Below are positions 52,092 through 62,944 of a DNA stretch of 64,000 nt, piece by piece. The DNA is from Glaciimonas sp. (GTDB lineage Bacteria; Pseudomonadota; Gammaproteobacteria; Burkholderiales; Burkholderiaceae_D). The stretch's first letter is position 1; each line of letters opens with the position of its first letter. Under the pieces are notes generated by a model, which saw only the letters and a list, made by a program, of their open reading frames with translations, ran no database searches and was not told where the DNA came from. A program made the translations under genes and the position numbers. The stretch covers positions 124,001 through 188,000 of the forward strand of contig JABBOY010000022.1 of assembly GCA_012927585.1 (NCBI GenBank). Reading direction: 5' to 3'.

Positions 52092-53372
52092 TTAACGCAT
52101 GCCTGGCAACAACATCGCCCCGTCCTGATACACCGCCTGTAGCGTAATACGGTCGAAACTAGCCCTGCCAGGGCCGAAAGTTACCGCCAGTCGGCCGGTC
52201 ACGCCGTCAATCTCGAATTGTTCGCGGGCCGCAGAGATTTCATGAGCCACACGGTAGGCGTCGATCCCCAGCGCATACAAGCGCTCCATATCAGGATTAC
52301 TTTTCTGGTCGGCGCCCGTAACCAGCCGCGGGTAAGCCATCACTGCCGAGTGGTCAGGTTGCAGTTGCCAAGGCAGATCTACAAAATGCAGTCCTTCAAC
52401 TAAAGGATCGGCTGACTTGTCCGCGCTATCGGCGCCAATCAATGGGTTGATTTGCGAGGTGCCGTAGACCGGGACTTCGGTGCCGATTGCCTGGCGCAAC
52501 TGTCTGGTTAGGCCAGCATCCATCGACACGAATAACAGCACCGGCCGTTCGTTCTGCAGCCGGCTACGCAATTGTGCCAGAGCAGTCGCGTTCAAATAGC
52601 CGTCAACCAGGCCCAACTCGATCGATTGCGACGATAAGCCCAGACGCCGCCACTCTGCCGTAAAGGCACTGGCGGCACGACGTTGCCAGGCTATATTTGC
52701 ACCGACTACAAAGGCGCTGGCACCGGGATGATCCAGACTGGCCCAGCGCGCAACCTGGCGCGCTTCATCTTCGAGCGACAAGCCCATCGCCAGCATTTTC
52801 GGCGGCAAGGGCGCTGCCGCCTCTTCCCGTGCTCCCAACATCGGCTGGTTTAGCGCGATGGTAGGAATGCGCACCGCACCGCTTTGCGCAATTGCCGATA
52901 CGCCGCTGCGCGACAGCGGGCCGACAATCACATCCTGGCTGGCTTGCGCATCGAGATAAGCCGACAGGGTTTGCGCCGCCACATCGTCGGTAGCGATCAC
53001 GGTGACGGTAACGCCTTCCTGCTCGCGCGCATACGCCGCCATGAAACCGGCTCGCACCGCCTCGGCCGCTGTGCCCAGGGTTTCAGAACGTAGCGGCAAC
53101 AACAGCGCGATGCGCGCCGTAAGCGGTTTTCCCGGCATAAATACTGCCACATCCGCTGCGGCCACGCTGCTGGTTTGTGCCTCAGGCACAAGCTGGAACC
53201 CAGTGTCGGGAAGTGGTGTCGCTGTTGCCGCCGGCATGGTTGTATTTGCCGGCACAGGCGCGCACAATGCATTCGCTGCGCCGCAGCGGTCAAATATCGG
53301 GGCCAGGCTAACGCTGCTGCAGCCCACCAACGCGCTGCACAACAGCAGAATTTTTATCCATTGGTACGACAT
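52092..53372 (-). CDS. LppC/LpoA-family penicillin-binding protein activator lipoprotein
   Basis: Lipobox LVGCSS; TARIALLLPLRSETLGTAAEAVRAGFMAAY; between rsmI and yraN, as in E. coli yraL-yraM-yraN. Confidence 0.88.
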   Translation of the reverse strand: MSYQWIKILLLCSALVGCSSVSLAPIFDRCGAANALCAPVPANTTMPAATATPLPDTGFQLVPEAQTSSVAAADVAVFMPGKPLTARIALLLPLRSETLGTAAEAVRAGFMAAYAREQEGVTVTVIATDDVAAQTLSAYLDAQASQDVIVGPLSRSGVSAIAQSGAVRIPTIALNQPMLGAREEAAAPLPPKMLAMGLSLEDEARQVARWASLDHPGASAFVVGANIAWQRRAASAFTAEWRRLGLSSQSIELGLVDGYLNATALAQLRSRLQNERPVLLFVSMDAGLTRQLRQAIGTEVPVYGTSQINPLIGADSADKSADPLVEGLHFVDLPWQLQPDHSAVMAYPRLVTGADQKSNPDMERLYALGIDAYRVAHEISAAREQFEIDGVTGRLAVTFGPGRASFDRITLQAVYQDGAMLLPGMR

Positions 53373-53384
53373 TGACCACTCCTC

Positions 53385-54290
53385 ATGAATCCTGATTCGA
53401 ATAATGCCTCGGGCGCTTTGCCATTGATGGATGAAGTGGCGCGCCAAGTGTATCCCGCGTCCACATTATATGTGCTGGCAACACCGATCGGAAACTTCGC
53501 CGACATCACGCTGCGCGCCTTGCACGTGCTGGCGCTGGTGGACGCGGTGGCCTGCGAAGATACCCGCAATACCGGCCACTTGCTAATGCGCTACGGCTTG
53601 TCCAAAAAACTGATTGCCGCGCATCAGCATAACGAGCGTGAAATCGCTGAAAAACTGATAGTGCGCCTGCAAGCCGGCGAACGCATCGCGCTGGTGTCGG
53701 ACGCCGGCACCCCGGCCATTTCAGACCCGGGTGCGCGCATCGTCGATGCGGTGCGTGCGGCGGGCTTACGCGTGATGCCTTTGCCCGGCCCCTCGGCCGC
53801 CATCGCCGCCTTGTCTGCCAGCGGTCTGGTCTGCGACCAGTTCCACTTTGTCGGCTTTCTGCCGGCCAAGGCCCGGCAACGGGACGCTGCGCTGCACAGC
53901 TTGCGCGACATGGCGGCAACCCTGATATTTTACGAAGCGCCGCACCGCATTAGCGCGGTGGTCGATGCGTTGGCGGCGGTGTTCGAGGGCCAGCGTCAAA
54001 TCGTGTTCGCCCGGGAATTGACTAAGCTATTCGAGGAAGTCCATCGTTGTCATTTGTCCGACGCCGCCGCTTGGGTGGCGCAGGATGCGCACCATCAAAA
54101 AGGTGAGTTCGTGCTGCTGCTGGAAGGTGCACCGCCCGCCGCCGAAGAGGATGGCGCCGAAGCCGAGCGCGTGTTGCGCATCCTGCTGGCAGAATGCACA
54201 GTCAAACAGGCCGCAACGCTGGCCGCGCACATCACAGGACACAAGAAAAATGCGCTGTATGAGCGGGCATTAGTCATAAAAGCGGAGTAA
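53385..54290 (+). CDS. rsmI: 16S rRNA (cytidine1402-2'-O)-methyltransferase
   Basis: STLYVLATPIGNFADITLRALHVL...CEDTRNTGHLLMRYG...LVSDAGTPAISDPGARIV. Confidence 0.95.
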   Translation: MNPDSNNASGALPLMDEVARQVYPASTLYVLATPIGNFADITLRALHVLALVDAVACEDTRNTGHLLMRYGLSKKLIAAHQHNEREIAEKLIVRLQAGERIALVSDAGTPAISDPGARIVDAVRAAGLRVMPLPGPSAAIAALSASGLVCDQFHFVGFLPAKARQRDAALHSLRDMAATLIFYEAPHRISAVVDALAAVFEGQRQIVFARELTKLFEEVHRCHLSDAAAWVAQDAHHQKGEFVLLLEGAPPAAEEDGAEAERVLRILLAECTVKQAATLAAHITGHKKNALYERALVIKAE

Positions 54291-54432
54291 GCGTATAGAT
54301 CGACAATGGATTTGTTGTGTAATTATTGGACTCTATTCGCATTAGGTGTTGCTATAGAGAAAAGCAAAATATCCCGCTTTGCCCAGCATCATTTGCGCCA
54401 TGATGCGCAATGCAAAAAATCTAATTTTTTGG

Positions 54433-54492
54433 GGAGTATGAGCCAAAAATAATCACTCCAGCAATACCTGAAAGCACCGTTAGAAATACACA
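54433..54492 (+). repeat. GGAGTAT/CGCAT/ATACTCC element, copy 9 (most degenerate)
   Basis: GGAGTAT-N20-AGCAA-N21-ATACACA; 1-nt shift relative to consensus. Confidence 0.55.
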
Positions 54493-54515
54493 AAAGCAGT
54501 ATTGTGTATTTTTTT
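54484..54515. terminator. Terminator-like hairpin with T run
   Basis: AAATACACAA-aagcagta-TTGTGTATTT followed by TTTTT. Confidence 0.55.
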
Positions 54516-54618
54516 GGAGCGTAGTGCCCGATCAGCCGGCTTGGTACTAAAAGGCCAAAAATGCATCGATGCTATCGGGGCAAAAACAGTACAGAAAGTT
54601 TTCTCATAGGAAATCGGA

Positions 54619-54984
54619 ATGAACAATAGTTTGACAAAAGATGAATTTGACGCGCTTGGACAAGTCAGTAAGATGCCCAAGTTTACCAAGGCAAACGCGT
54701 GCGTGGCAAGAAACACCAAGCGCCTTGCCGGCCTGAAATATCTTGTGCATGGAAAAGACGGTAGCCTGACACTCACCGAGAAAGGGCAAAAAACATTATT
54801 TGCCCAGCGCTGCATCGATGCGCTGCGCGCCGTATCGACAGACCCGCTCGCCAGACTGGAGGCCGATGTTGTTACCTTCCTGAGCAAAAAAGGCTACATC
54901 AATCCTGGCTTAGAATCGCGCGCATTCGACATCACGCCAAGAGGGCAGGAATGCCTGGCCGACATTGAAGCCACGGGCGGATAG
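54619..54984 (+). CDS. Hypothetical ~121-aa protein, winged-helix-like appearance
   Basis: MNNSLTKDEFDALGQVSKMPKFTKANACVARNTKRLAGLKYLVHGKDGSLTLTEKGQKTLFAQRCIDAL; two 'T-x-T-G-x' wing-like segments. Confidence 0.6.
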   Translation: MNNSLTKDEFDALGQVSKMPKFTKANACVARNTKRLAGLKYLVHGKDGSLTLTEKGQKTLFAQRCIDALRAVSTDPLARLEADVVTFLSKKGYINPGLESRAFDITPRGQECLADIEATGG

Positions 54985-55057
54985 CAGCTTCGCCCGACTG
55001 GACGATGCGCGATGTTTCCACAGCTGCAAAAGCCGTCAAAAAACACCGTGGAAGAAT

Positions 55058-56056
55058 TCAACGTTGCACGATGAACGGCATGGCGGCGCCGGAAGATTGC
55101 ATCTTTTGCGCCGCCTGCTGCGCCTCAGTGCGATTCATATACGGCCCGCTGTACAGGCGATACAGCGCTCCGGTCTGCACTACTTCGATCGGCTGCAAGG
55201 TGCCAGCCCAATTCTGCGCCAACTGGCTACGCATCGAATGCGCGTTATAGGCTTGTCCATAAGCGCCCAACTGCAAATAAAAACCGTTATCCGCTCTATT
55301 TACGTCCGGTTCAGCGGCTGCCATCGCTACCGGCATCGGCGGCAGCTGTGTCTTCGCAAGCAGTTGCGGCTCACTGTGTTTCTCGCTCTGGATACGGGCA
55401 ATATCCGCCGGTAGCAAACGCTCGACTTCTAGTTCGCCGCTGCCCTTGCCCAGATAGCCCAGCTTCAACGCAGCAACATACGACAGGTCTATGATCCGGC
55501 TGGAATGGAATGGTCCGCGGTCGTTGATACGCACGATCACCTGGTTGCCATTGACCTGGTTGGTCACGCGCGCGTAAGACGGAATCGGTAGGGTCGGATG
55601 CGCAGCCGTCATCTGGTACATGTCGTACAGTTCGCCGGAAGAAGTTTTCTGACCGTGAAACTTCTGGCCGTACCAACTGCCGATGCCGCGCTGGCGCAAC
55701 GGGACTTCTTCCATAATCGGCGTATAGGTCTGGCCGAACACCACATACGGCCGGTTGGCACGAGTCGAATAAGGTTCTACTTTCGGATCGGCGTCCGGTA
55801 TCGCAAGCAGATCTTCAGGCGGATTAGCGCCTGGGCCATCGTCCTTGTAATAGCCGCCACGGCCGGAGCCGGCAGCCGGCAGGGCTGGATAGCGCGCAGT
55901 GTGCTGCTGCTTGACGGCAGTGCCGGACTGGCCTGAGGTCGGCGTTGCCGTCTTCGGTAGACTACTACAGCCCCACAGCAGCGCGGCCGATAACAGCACC
56001 ACGCCATATGGGAGGTTTACCAGCCTGGCTGGGGGGTATTTGCCGAACTGCATCAT
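55058..56056 (-). CDS. rlpA: RlpA-family septal ring lytic transglycosylase with SPOR domain
   Basis: GIGSWYGQKFHGQKTSSGELYDMYQMTAAHPTLPIPSYARVTN..IVRINDRGPFHSSRIIDLSYVAALKLG; C-terminal SPOR-like repeat. Confidence 0.92.
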   Translation of the reverse strand: MMQFGKYPPARLVNLPYGVVLLSAALLWGCSSLPKTATPTSGQSGTAVKQQHTARYPALPAAGSGRGGYYKDDGPGANPPEDLLAIPDADPKVEPYSTRANRPYVVFGQTYTPIMEEVPLRQRGIGSWYGQKFHGQKTSSGELYDMYQMTAAHPTLPIPSYARVTNQVNGNQVIVRINDRGPFHSSRIIDLSYVAALKLGYLGKGSGELEVERLLPADIARIQSEKHSEPQLLAKTQLPPMPVAMAAAEPDVNRADNGFYLQLGAYGQAYNAHSMRSQLAQNWAGTLQPIEVVQTGALYRLYSGPYMNRTEAQQAAQKMQSSGAAMPFIVQR

Positions 56057-56160
56057 GCACTCCTGATGGCGCTAAATTGAATGACCGGCGCTATTCCACG
56101 CGAACTGCATAGAATAGCGCTAGCCGGCTTTGAAGCCGCTCCAGAATATTTATACTGCGC

Positions 56161-56221
56161 ATTGTATTTTCTGATATACATGCAAAAATTGCGGAAAAGA
56201 ACGTATTTTTAAGTGTACTCC
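56161..56221 (-). repeat. 61-bp GGAGTAT/CGCAT/ATACTCC element, copy 10
   Basis: Minus orientation: GGAGTAC-ACTTAAAAATACGTTCTTTTC-CGCAA-TTTTTGCATGTATATCAGAAA-ATACAAT. Confidence 0.85.
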
Positions 56222-56281
56222 CACTTACTTCAATAAGTAACAAGCGCTGTTCAGATTCGCGCAGGTGCTGCAAAATCCGAT

Positions 56282-57388
56282 TCAAGTTTGTATCAGCTTA
56301 CGGTGGCGTTGGATGCTCATCAGAATTCCGGCGCCCAAGGCCAGCGTCACCATCGCGGTGCCGCCATAACTCATCAGCGGCAGCGGTACGCCTACCACCG
56401 GCAGAATACCACTGACCATGCCCATATTGACAAATGCGTAAGTAAAGAAAATCAGCGTAATCGCTCCCGCCAACAATCGCGTGAACAAGGTCGGCGCATT
56501 GGCTGCGATCATCAGGCCCCGGATTACCAGTAGCGCATACAGACTAAGCAGAAAGATATTGCCGATTAAGCCAAATTCTTCGGAAAAGACTGCAAAGATA
56601 AAATCGGTAGTGCGCTCGGGAATGAATTCGAGATGCGACTGCGTGCCATGCAGCCAGCCCTTGCCGTAAATGCCGCCGGAGCCGACTGCGATGGTTGACT
56701 GGATGATATGAAAGCCCTTGCCCAGCGGATCCAGGGTCGGATCAATCAACATCATCACCCGCGCACGCTGATAATCATGCAACAGAGTCCAGGCCACTGG
56801 CAGGCTGGCGGCAACCGCGAGAACTAGGCCTAACAGCACTTTCCAAGACAATCCAGCCAGGAAAATCACATAAAACCCGGCTGCCAGCACCAGTACCGCA
56901 GTCCCCAAATCGGGCTGCTTGACGATCAGGCCGACCGGGATTATCAGCAACAGGCCGGCAATCAGGAACTCGCGCCAGTGAACTCTGCCTTCACGTTTCT
57001 GGAAGAACCAGGCCAGCATCAGCGGCATCGCAATTTTCATGATTTCAGACGGCTGGATCACCACGCCGAGATCGATCCAGCGCCGCGCACCTTTCTTCAC
57101 CAGGCCGAATACAGCCACCGCCACCAGCAAGGTAATACCCAATGTATACACCGGCACTGCAATGCGCATCAACGTTTGCGGTGGGATGCTGGCAGCAACC
57201 CATAGCACGCCAAACGCAATCAGGATGTTGCGCAAATGATCTTCAATCCGGCCCGGGAAATCAATGCCGGCCGAATACACGGTGACGATTCCAGTCGCCA
57301 CGATCAGGAACACGATCAGCGCCAGCGGCCCGTCGAATACGTATACGAAGGGCTTGACGACCTGCCACGGGTGGCGCTTCTCAAGCAT
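56282..57388 (-). CDS. rodA: Rod shape-determining peptidoglycan glycosyltransferase RodA
   Basis: SEDS-family protein: FVNMGMVSGILPVVGVPLPLMSYGGTAMVTLALGAGILMS; DLGTAVLVLAAGFYVIFLAG. Confidence 0.95.
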   Translation of the reverse strand: MLEKRHPWQVVKPFVYVFDGPLALIVFLIVATGIVTVYSAGIDFPGRIEDHLRNILIAFGVLWVAASIPPQTLMRIAVPVYTLGITLLVAVAVFGLVKKGARRWIDLGVVIQPSEIMKIAMPLMLAWFFQKREGRVHWREFLIAGLLLIIPVGLIVKQPDLGTAVLVLAAGFYVIFLAGLSWKVLLGLVLAVAASLPVAWTLLHDYQRARVMMLIDPTLDPLGKGFHIIQSTIAVGSGGIYGKGWLHGTQSHLEFIPERTTDFIFAVFSEEFGLIGNIFLLSLYALLVIRGLMIAANAPTLFTRLLAGAITLIFFTYAFVNMGMVSGILPVVGVPLPLMSYGGTAMVTLALGAGILMSIQRHRKLIQT

Positions 57389-57499
57389 GACGTGCGGGCA
57401 GCAACTGCGGCCGTGTATGAATATCGATCATAAATTCTCTTAATAAATTCACGCGCTTATCGAAGCTAACTTAAGCGGTCAACTGCCGTTTTTAGGATG

Positions 57500-59473
57500 T
57501 TAGTCCTCATAAAGATGGGGATCGCTCGCCACCAGTTTTGCACTAGCGGCGGATGCTGCCGGCAGGTTCGGGTTTGAGCCCGCGCGCTTGCTGCTGGCAG
57601 TAACCGGGTTCGAGGGGTCTTGCGGCCGCTTGCCTAGCAGATAGTAATCAAGCGCTTTTTTGACGATGGGAGCCGCAACAGCAGCCCCGAAGCCGCCGTT
57701 TTCAACAATCACGGCAATCGCAATGCGCGGCTTGTCAGCCGGCGCAAAAGCCGTGTACAACGAATGGTCAAGCAAACGTTCCGCCCTCGTTTTGGCATTG
57801 TATTTCTCATTTTTTTTCATGCCGGTAACCTGCGCGGTGCCGGTCTTGCCGCCCGATTCATAGCCGGCATTGGTAAATACCCGCGAGGACGTACCTTCCT
57901 GCGTGACGCCCACCATAGCCCGCTTGATAAAGTCGATATTCTTTTGCGCCAGCTTGATGCGGTAGCTTTCCTTCGGCACTGTAAGTGTGCGCTCGCGGGT
58001 GCGCGTATTCTCCACCATCTTGACCAGATGCGGCTTCATTACCACGCCATTGTTGGCCAGGTTGGCTACCGCATGCGCTAATTGCAATGGCGTAAACGCG
58101 TTGTAACCTTGACCGATGCCAAGTGAAATCGTTTCACCGCCATACCATTTTTGTTGCGCTGCATCTTTGTAAGCCGTGCGTTTCCACGAGGTAGACGGCA
58201 GCAGGCCCGTGCGTTCATGCTCCAGATCGATTCCGGTCAGTTGACCAAAGCCGAACGGCTTCATGAAATCGTGTATGGTATCCACACCCAAGTCATTGGC
58301 CAGCATGTAATAGTAAGTATTGCACGACTGGACGATCGATTTATACATATCGACCGTGCCGTGACCACCGGGCTTGTCATCCATAAATGTATGGTTGCCC
58401 AGATTAAAATAACCGGGGTCCCGGATCGCCATCTCGGGTGTGCGCTTACCGAGCTCCAGTGCGGCTAGCGCCATGAATGGCTTGTAGGTTGATCCCGGCG
58501 GATAGGTGCCTGCCAGTGGGCGATTGAACAACGGTCGATCGATCGAATCGTTCAATGCCTCCCAGCTTTGCTGGTCGATGCCTTCCACAAACAGGTTCGG
58601 ATCGAACGATGGCCGGGATACGAAAGCCAATACATCGCCTGTATTCGGCTCGATTGCCACCAAGGCGCCGCGCCGGTCGCCGAATGCTTGCTCGACAATT
58701 TGCTGCAACTCCATATCGATCGACAGGATCAGATTATTACCGGGCACGGCCGGCGTTCTGGACAAGGTGCGCACCGCTTTGCCGCTGGCTGAGACTTCGA
58801 CCTTTTCGTAGCCGGTGGTGCCATGTAGCGCTGTCTCATAACTTTTTTCCAGGCCATTCTTGCCGATGTAGTTAGTGCCGTTATAGTTGGCAGCGTCATC
58901 CGACTCGTCGATGACATCGGCATCCCTTTGGCTGATGCGGCCGATATAGCCGATTACGTGCGCGGCCGATTCGTTTAACGGATACTGCCGAAACGGCCGG
59001 GCCTGGATATCGACGCCAGGAAAGCGGTAACGCTGTACGGTGAAACGGGCCACCTCTTCATCGGTAAGCCGGGTGCGGATCGGCAAACTTCCCAATTTCC
59101 TGGATTCATCCAGTAGCTTCCTGAAATGCTTGCGATCCCTGGCGTCAATATTAACTAGTGTTGACAGTTCATCAATCACATCGTCGAGCTTGCGGTCCAG
59201 CTTGGAAACCGTTATTTCTAGCGTATAAGCCGAATAATTGTGCGCCAGAATGACGCCATTGCGGTCCATGATGGACCCACGGTTAGGCACCAGCGGGGTG
59301 ATCGAGATCCGGTTATTTTCAGCCCGTGCTGCATAATCGTCATGCCTGTAGACCTGCAACCACAGGAAGCGTGACAACAGCAAGCCAAAGCAGACCAATA
59401 CGAAGATACCCGCCACCGTCAGCCGCAGGCGAAAGAAATATAATTCACGCTCGGTATTCTTGAACTCAGTCAT
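57500..59473 (-). CDS. mrdA: Penicillin-binding protein 2
   Basis: Transpeptidase STYK (PPGSTYKPFMAL) and SGGKTGTAQV; NRGSIMDRNGVILAHNYSAYTLEI. Confidence 0.95.
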   Translation of the reverse strand: MTEFKNTERELYFFRLRLTVAGIFVLVCFGLLLSRFLWLQVYRHDDYAARAENNRISITPLVPNRGSIMDRNGVILAHNYSAYTLEITVSKLDRKLDDVIDELSTLVNIDARDRKHFRKLLDESRKLGSLPIRTRLTDEEVARFTVQRYRFPGVDIQARPFRQYPLNESAAHVIGYIGRISQRDADVIDESDDAANYNGTNYIGKNGLEKSYETALHGTTGYEKVEVSASGKAVRTLSRTPAVPGNNLILSIDMELQQIVEQAFGDRRGALVAIEPNTGDVLAFVSRPSFDPNLFVEGIDQQSWEALNDSIDRPLFNRPLAGTYPPGSTYKPFMALAALELGKRTPEMAIRDPGYFNLGNHTFMDDKPGGHGTVDMYKSIVQSCNTYYYMLANDLGVDTIHDFMKPFGFGQLTGIDLEHERTGLLPSTSWKRTAYKDAAQQKWYGGETISLGIGQGYNAFTPLQLAHAVANLANNGVVMKPHLVKMVENTRTRERTLTVPKESYRIKLAQKNIDFIKRAMVGVTQEGTSSRVFTNAGYESGGKTGTAQVTGMKKNEKYNAKTRAERLLDHSLYTAFAPADKPRIAIAVIVENGGFGAAVAAPIVKKALDYYLLGKRPQDPSNPVTASSKRAGSNPNLPAASAASAKLVASDPHLYED

Positions 59474-59501
59474 GCATTTTCCGCCACCGCATCATATAGC
59501 C

Positions 59502-60014
59502 TCACAGCGGTCGCGTCTCATCCCGGACGATGGACCGCCGCTGCGGCGCCAGCAACAGCCCTGTCACCAGCGGCCACAAGGCAGCTGAGACAAAGCTCTC
59601 CAGGAAAAACGCCCAGCCAGGCATCTTGCCGCTGACGAGCAGTTGCACCAGCATCTGCACCAACTGCGTCATGAGCAATAAAGGCAGGATGTACCAAATC
59701 TGCGACAGGGTGGGAAACCACAGCACGCGGCGGTGAATAGTGATCGCAAAATAGGATAGCAAGGTGTAAGCCAGTGCGTTTTCACCCAGCAGGGCCGCAT
59801 CGTGCACATCCATCAGCAAACCCATCAAGAATGCAACGCCGATACCCACCTTGCGCGGCTGGTGGATGCTCCAGAATACCAACACCAGCGCGACAAAATC
59901 GGGCATCCCAATCCAGCCGCCCAGCGGTTGTAAATTCAGCAGGAATGCACCGACCAGGCTCAAAAAAATGAACCAGGGGTTGGCCGGCAACAGGATGTAA
60001 TGGGGGCGGCTCAT
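59502..60014 (-). CDS. mreD: Rod shape-determining protein MreD
   Basis: 170-aa multi-TM protein between mreC and mrdA; overlaps mreC by 4 nt. Confidence 0.9.
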   Translation of the reverse strand: MSRPHYILLPANPWFIFLSLVGAFLLNLQPLGGWIGMPDFVALVLVFWSIHQPRKVGIGVAFLMGLLMDVHDAALLGENALAYTLLSYFAITIHRRVLWFPTLSQIWYILPLLLMTQLVQMLVQLLVSGKMPGWAFFLESFVSAALWPLVTGLLLAPQRRSIVRDETRPL

Positions 60015-61027
60015 TGCGCGGATTCCGGGTGTTTAAGCGCAGCACTGGCGGATTTTTTGGGATTATCCGCCGCACGCAGCGGGCCAACCCGTTCTTTGAC
60101 CTTTTCCTGCTTACTTGTATTTTGCCTGGCCTTGCCTGGCTTATTCGCGTCTTGCTTGTCCTTGCCAACGATTGCTGGAGCATGGATCTGTTGTTTTGCA
60201 TGCGCCAGCAAAATCAGGAACTGCTTGTTGTTGCCAAGCTCGGCCAGCGGCGCGCTGGTCACGCGTAGAAAAGGATCGTTCAATATATTCTCAACTTGCA
60301 CCACGCGTGCCACCGACAAGCCGGCCGGATAAATTCCGTCGATACCGGAAGTCGTCAGCACATCCCCCTTCTGGATGTCGGCATTGACTGCAATGAAGCG
60401 CAAATCAAGCAGCCCGGATTGGCCATGACCATACGCCACGCTGCGCAAGCCATTGCGCACGGTCATCACGGGAATAGCTTGATCCCGATCCGTCAATAAC
60501 GTGATTTCCGAGGTAAAGGGAAATACCCGCGTAACTTGGCCCACCACCCCTACATCATCAATGACCGGTTGCCCGGCAGCCACGCCATGCCGGGCGCCAC
60601 GGTTGACCACAATCTTGCGGCTATAGGCATCACGCGCATCGTACAGAATTTCAGCCAACACCGACTGAACCAACAAGCGCTCGGCCGCCGCCATCAGTTT
60701 GCGCAACTGGCCGTTCTCTGCTGTCAGTTGCTGCGATTGCTGGATTACCGGGGCATTCTGGAGTTGCCGCAGTCGCAAGCCGTTGACTTCGTTTTGCAGC
60801 GTCGCAACCGATGAAAAATAGTCGCTCACCTGATATGCGGCATCGCGCGGCATCAGCGCCACCATCTGCAGGGGATAGAGCGCAGTGCCAACCGCCTGCC
60901 GAATCAGGCCGAGCGAACGCAGGTGGGAATCGACCACTAGCAATACGATTGCGATCAATGCGAAAAATACCACTTTCACCCGTGCCGAAGCACCTTGCTT
61001 GAAAAGTGGCGGTGGACTGTATTGCAT
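60011..61027 (-). CDS. mreC: Rod shape-determining protein MreC
   Basis: MQYSPPPLFKQGASARVKVVFFALIAIVLLVVDSHLRSL...RKIVVNRGARHGVAAGQPVIDDVGVVGQV. Confidence 0.94.
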   Translation of the reverse strand: MQYSPPPLFKQGASARVKVVFFALIAIVLLVVDSHLRSLGLIRQAVGTALYPLQMVALMPRDAAYQVSDYFSSVATLQNEVNGLRLRQLQNAPVIQQSQQLTAENGQLRKLMAAAERLLVQSVLAEILYDARDAYSRKIVVNRGARHGVAAGQPVIDDVGVVGQVTRVFPFTSEITLLTDRDQAIPVMTVRNGLRSVAYGHGQSGLLDLRFIAVNADIQKGDVLTTSGIDGIYPAGLSVARVVQVENILNDPFLRVTSAPLAELGNNKQFLILLAHAKQQIHAPAIVGKDKQDANKPGKARQNTSKQEKVKERVGPLRAADNPKKSASAALKHPESAQ

Positions 61028-61183
61028 TCAAGTCAATCTAATCTAACTGATGTTACATACGGTGCATGCAAGACACGAAGTACAGGAAAGAATGCATAAC
61101 GCCATCCTTTCGACTGCGGCAGAGAAAGTTTTTTCGTGTCTTTCGTGTTTTTCGTGGACTGAATTTTTTGTACATAGCATCAG

Positions 61184-61217
61184 TTGCAACCTTAATTGCA
61201 ACCTTAATTGCAACCTT
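61184..61217 (+). repeat. 12-bp tandem repeat (TTGCAACCTTAA x2.8) between mreC and mreB
   Basis: ttgcaaccttaa ttgcaaccttaa ttgcaacctt. Confidence 0.9.
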
Positions 61218-61241
61218 GGCAACTTACCAATATCGCACTGT

Positions 61242-62315
<1,074 letters not shown>

Positions 62316-62533
62316 TTAAGCATTTTGAGGTGGTTGTATGTGCCTGCAGCGATGCACCGCGCGCGCCAGCAAGGCATCAACCGGGCATTCTACCTTATAA
62401 TTCAGTGGAACTATGGCCGAACACAGGCCAAACTCAGGTCGCAAATTATTGGACATAGCGCAATTTTGACGCGGTTTTGCACCACCAAAATAATTTTCCC
62501 ATCCTTTCATGCGCACTCAAGCGCCAGCCAGCC

Positions 62534-62836
62534 ATGTCATTAACCATTTCCGACGTCAAACGAATCGCCCATTTGGCGCAACTCGAACTAAGTGAAGCGC
62601 AAGCCGCCACATCGCTGCAGCAACTCAATGGCATCTTTGCCTTGGTCGAGCAAATGCGCGCAGTCGATACCACTGGCATCGAACCTTTAAGCCATCCGAT
62701 CGCCGCCCACATGCCCAACTTGGCGCTGCGGCTGCGGGAAGACCTGGCGACCGAACCCAACCGGCGCGAAGATTATCAAAAAGTCGCCCCCGCCACACAG
62801 GATGGCTTGTATCTGGTGCCCAAAGTAATTGAATAA
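62534..62836 (+). CDS. gatC: Asp-tRNA(Asn)/Glu-tRNA(Gln) amidotransferase subunit C
   Basis: [55 protein letters not shown]. Confidence 0.94.
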   Translation: MSLTISDVKRIAHLAQLELSEAQAATSLQQLNGIFALVEQMRAVDTTGIEPLSHPIAAHMPNLALRLREDLATEPNRREDYQKVAPATQDGLYLVPKVIE

Positions 62837-62855
62837 GCCGCCGCCGGCCTGACGC

Positions 62856-62929
62856 ACCGCCACGGCCGCCCTCTCTCCCGCAAGCGGGAGAGAGGAGCGA
62901 AGTGAGTTGCAGCGCAACTTTTACGTTGA
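62856..62929 (-). repeat. Dispersed intergenic repeat, copy 2 (inverted relative to 51973-52057)
   Basis: Reverse complement tcaacgtaaaagttgcgctgcaactcacttcgctcctctctcccgcttgcgggagagagggcggccgtggcg. Confidence 0.82.
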
Positions 62930-62944
62930 ATGAATACCGACCTC

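Noticed and set aside
54310-54375. Possible eleventh copy of the 61-bp element around TTCGCATTAGG (centre 54338-54342)
   Set aside because: No GGAGTAT-like left end at the required position, and the right ATATCCC is displaced by 5 nt.
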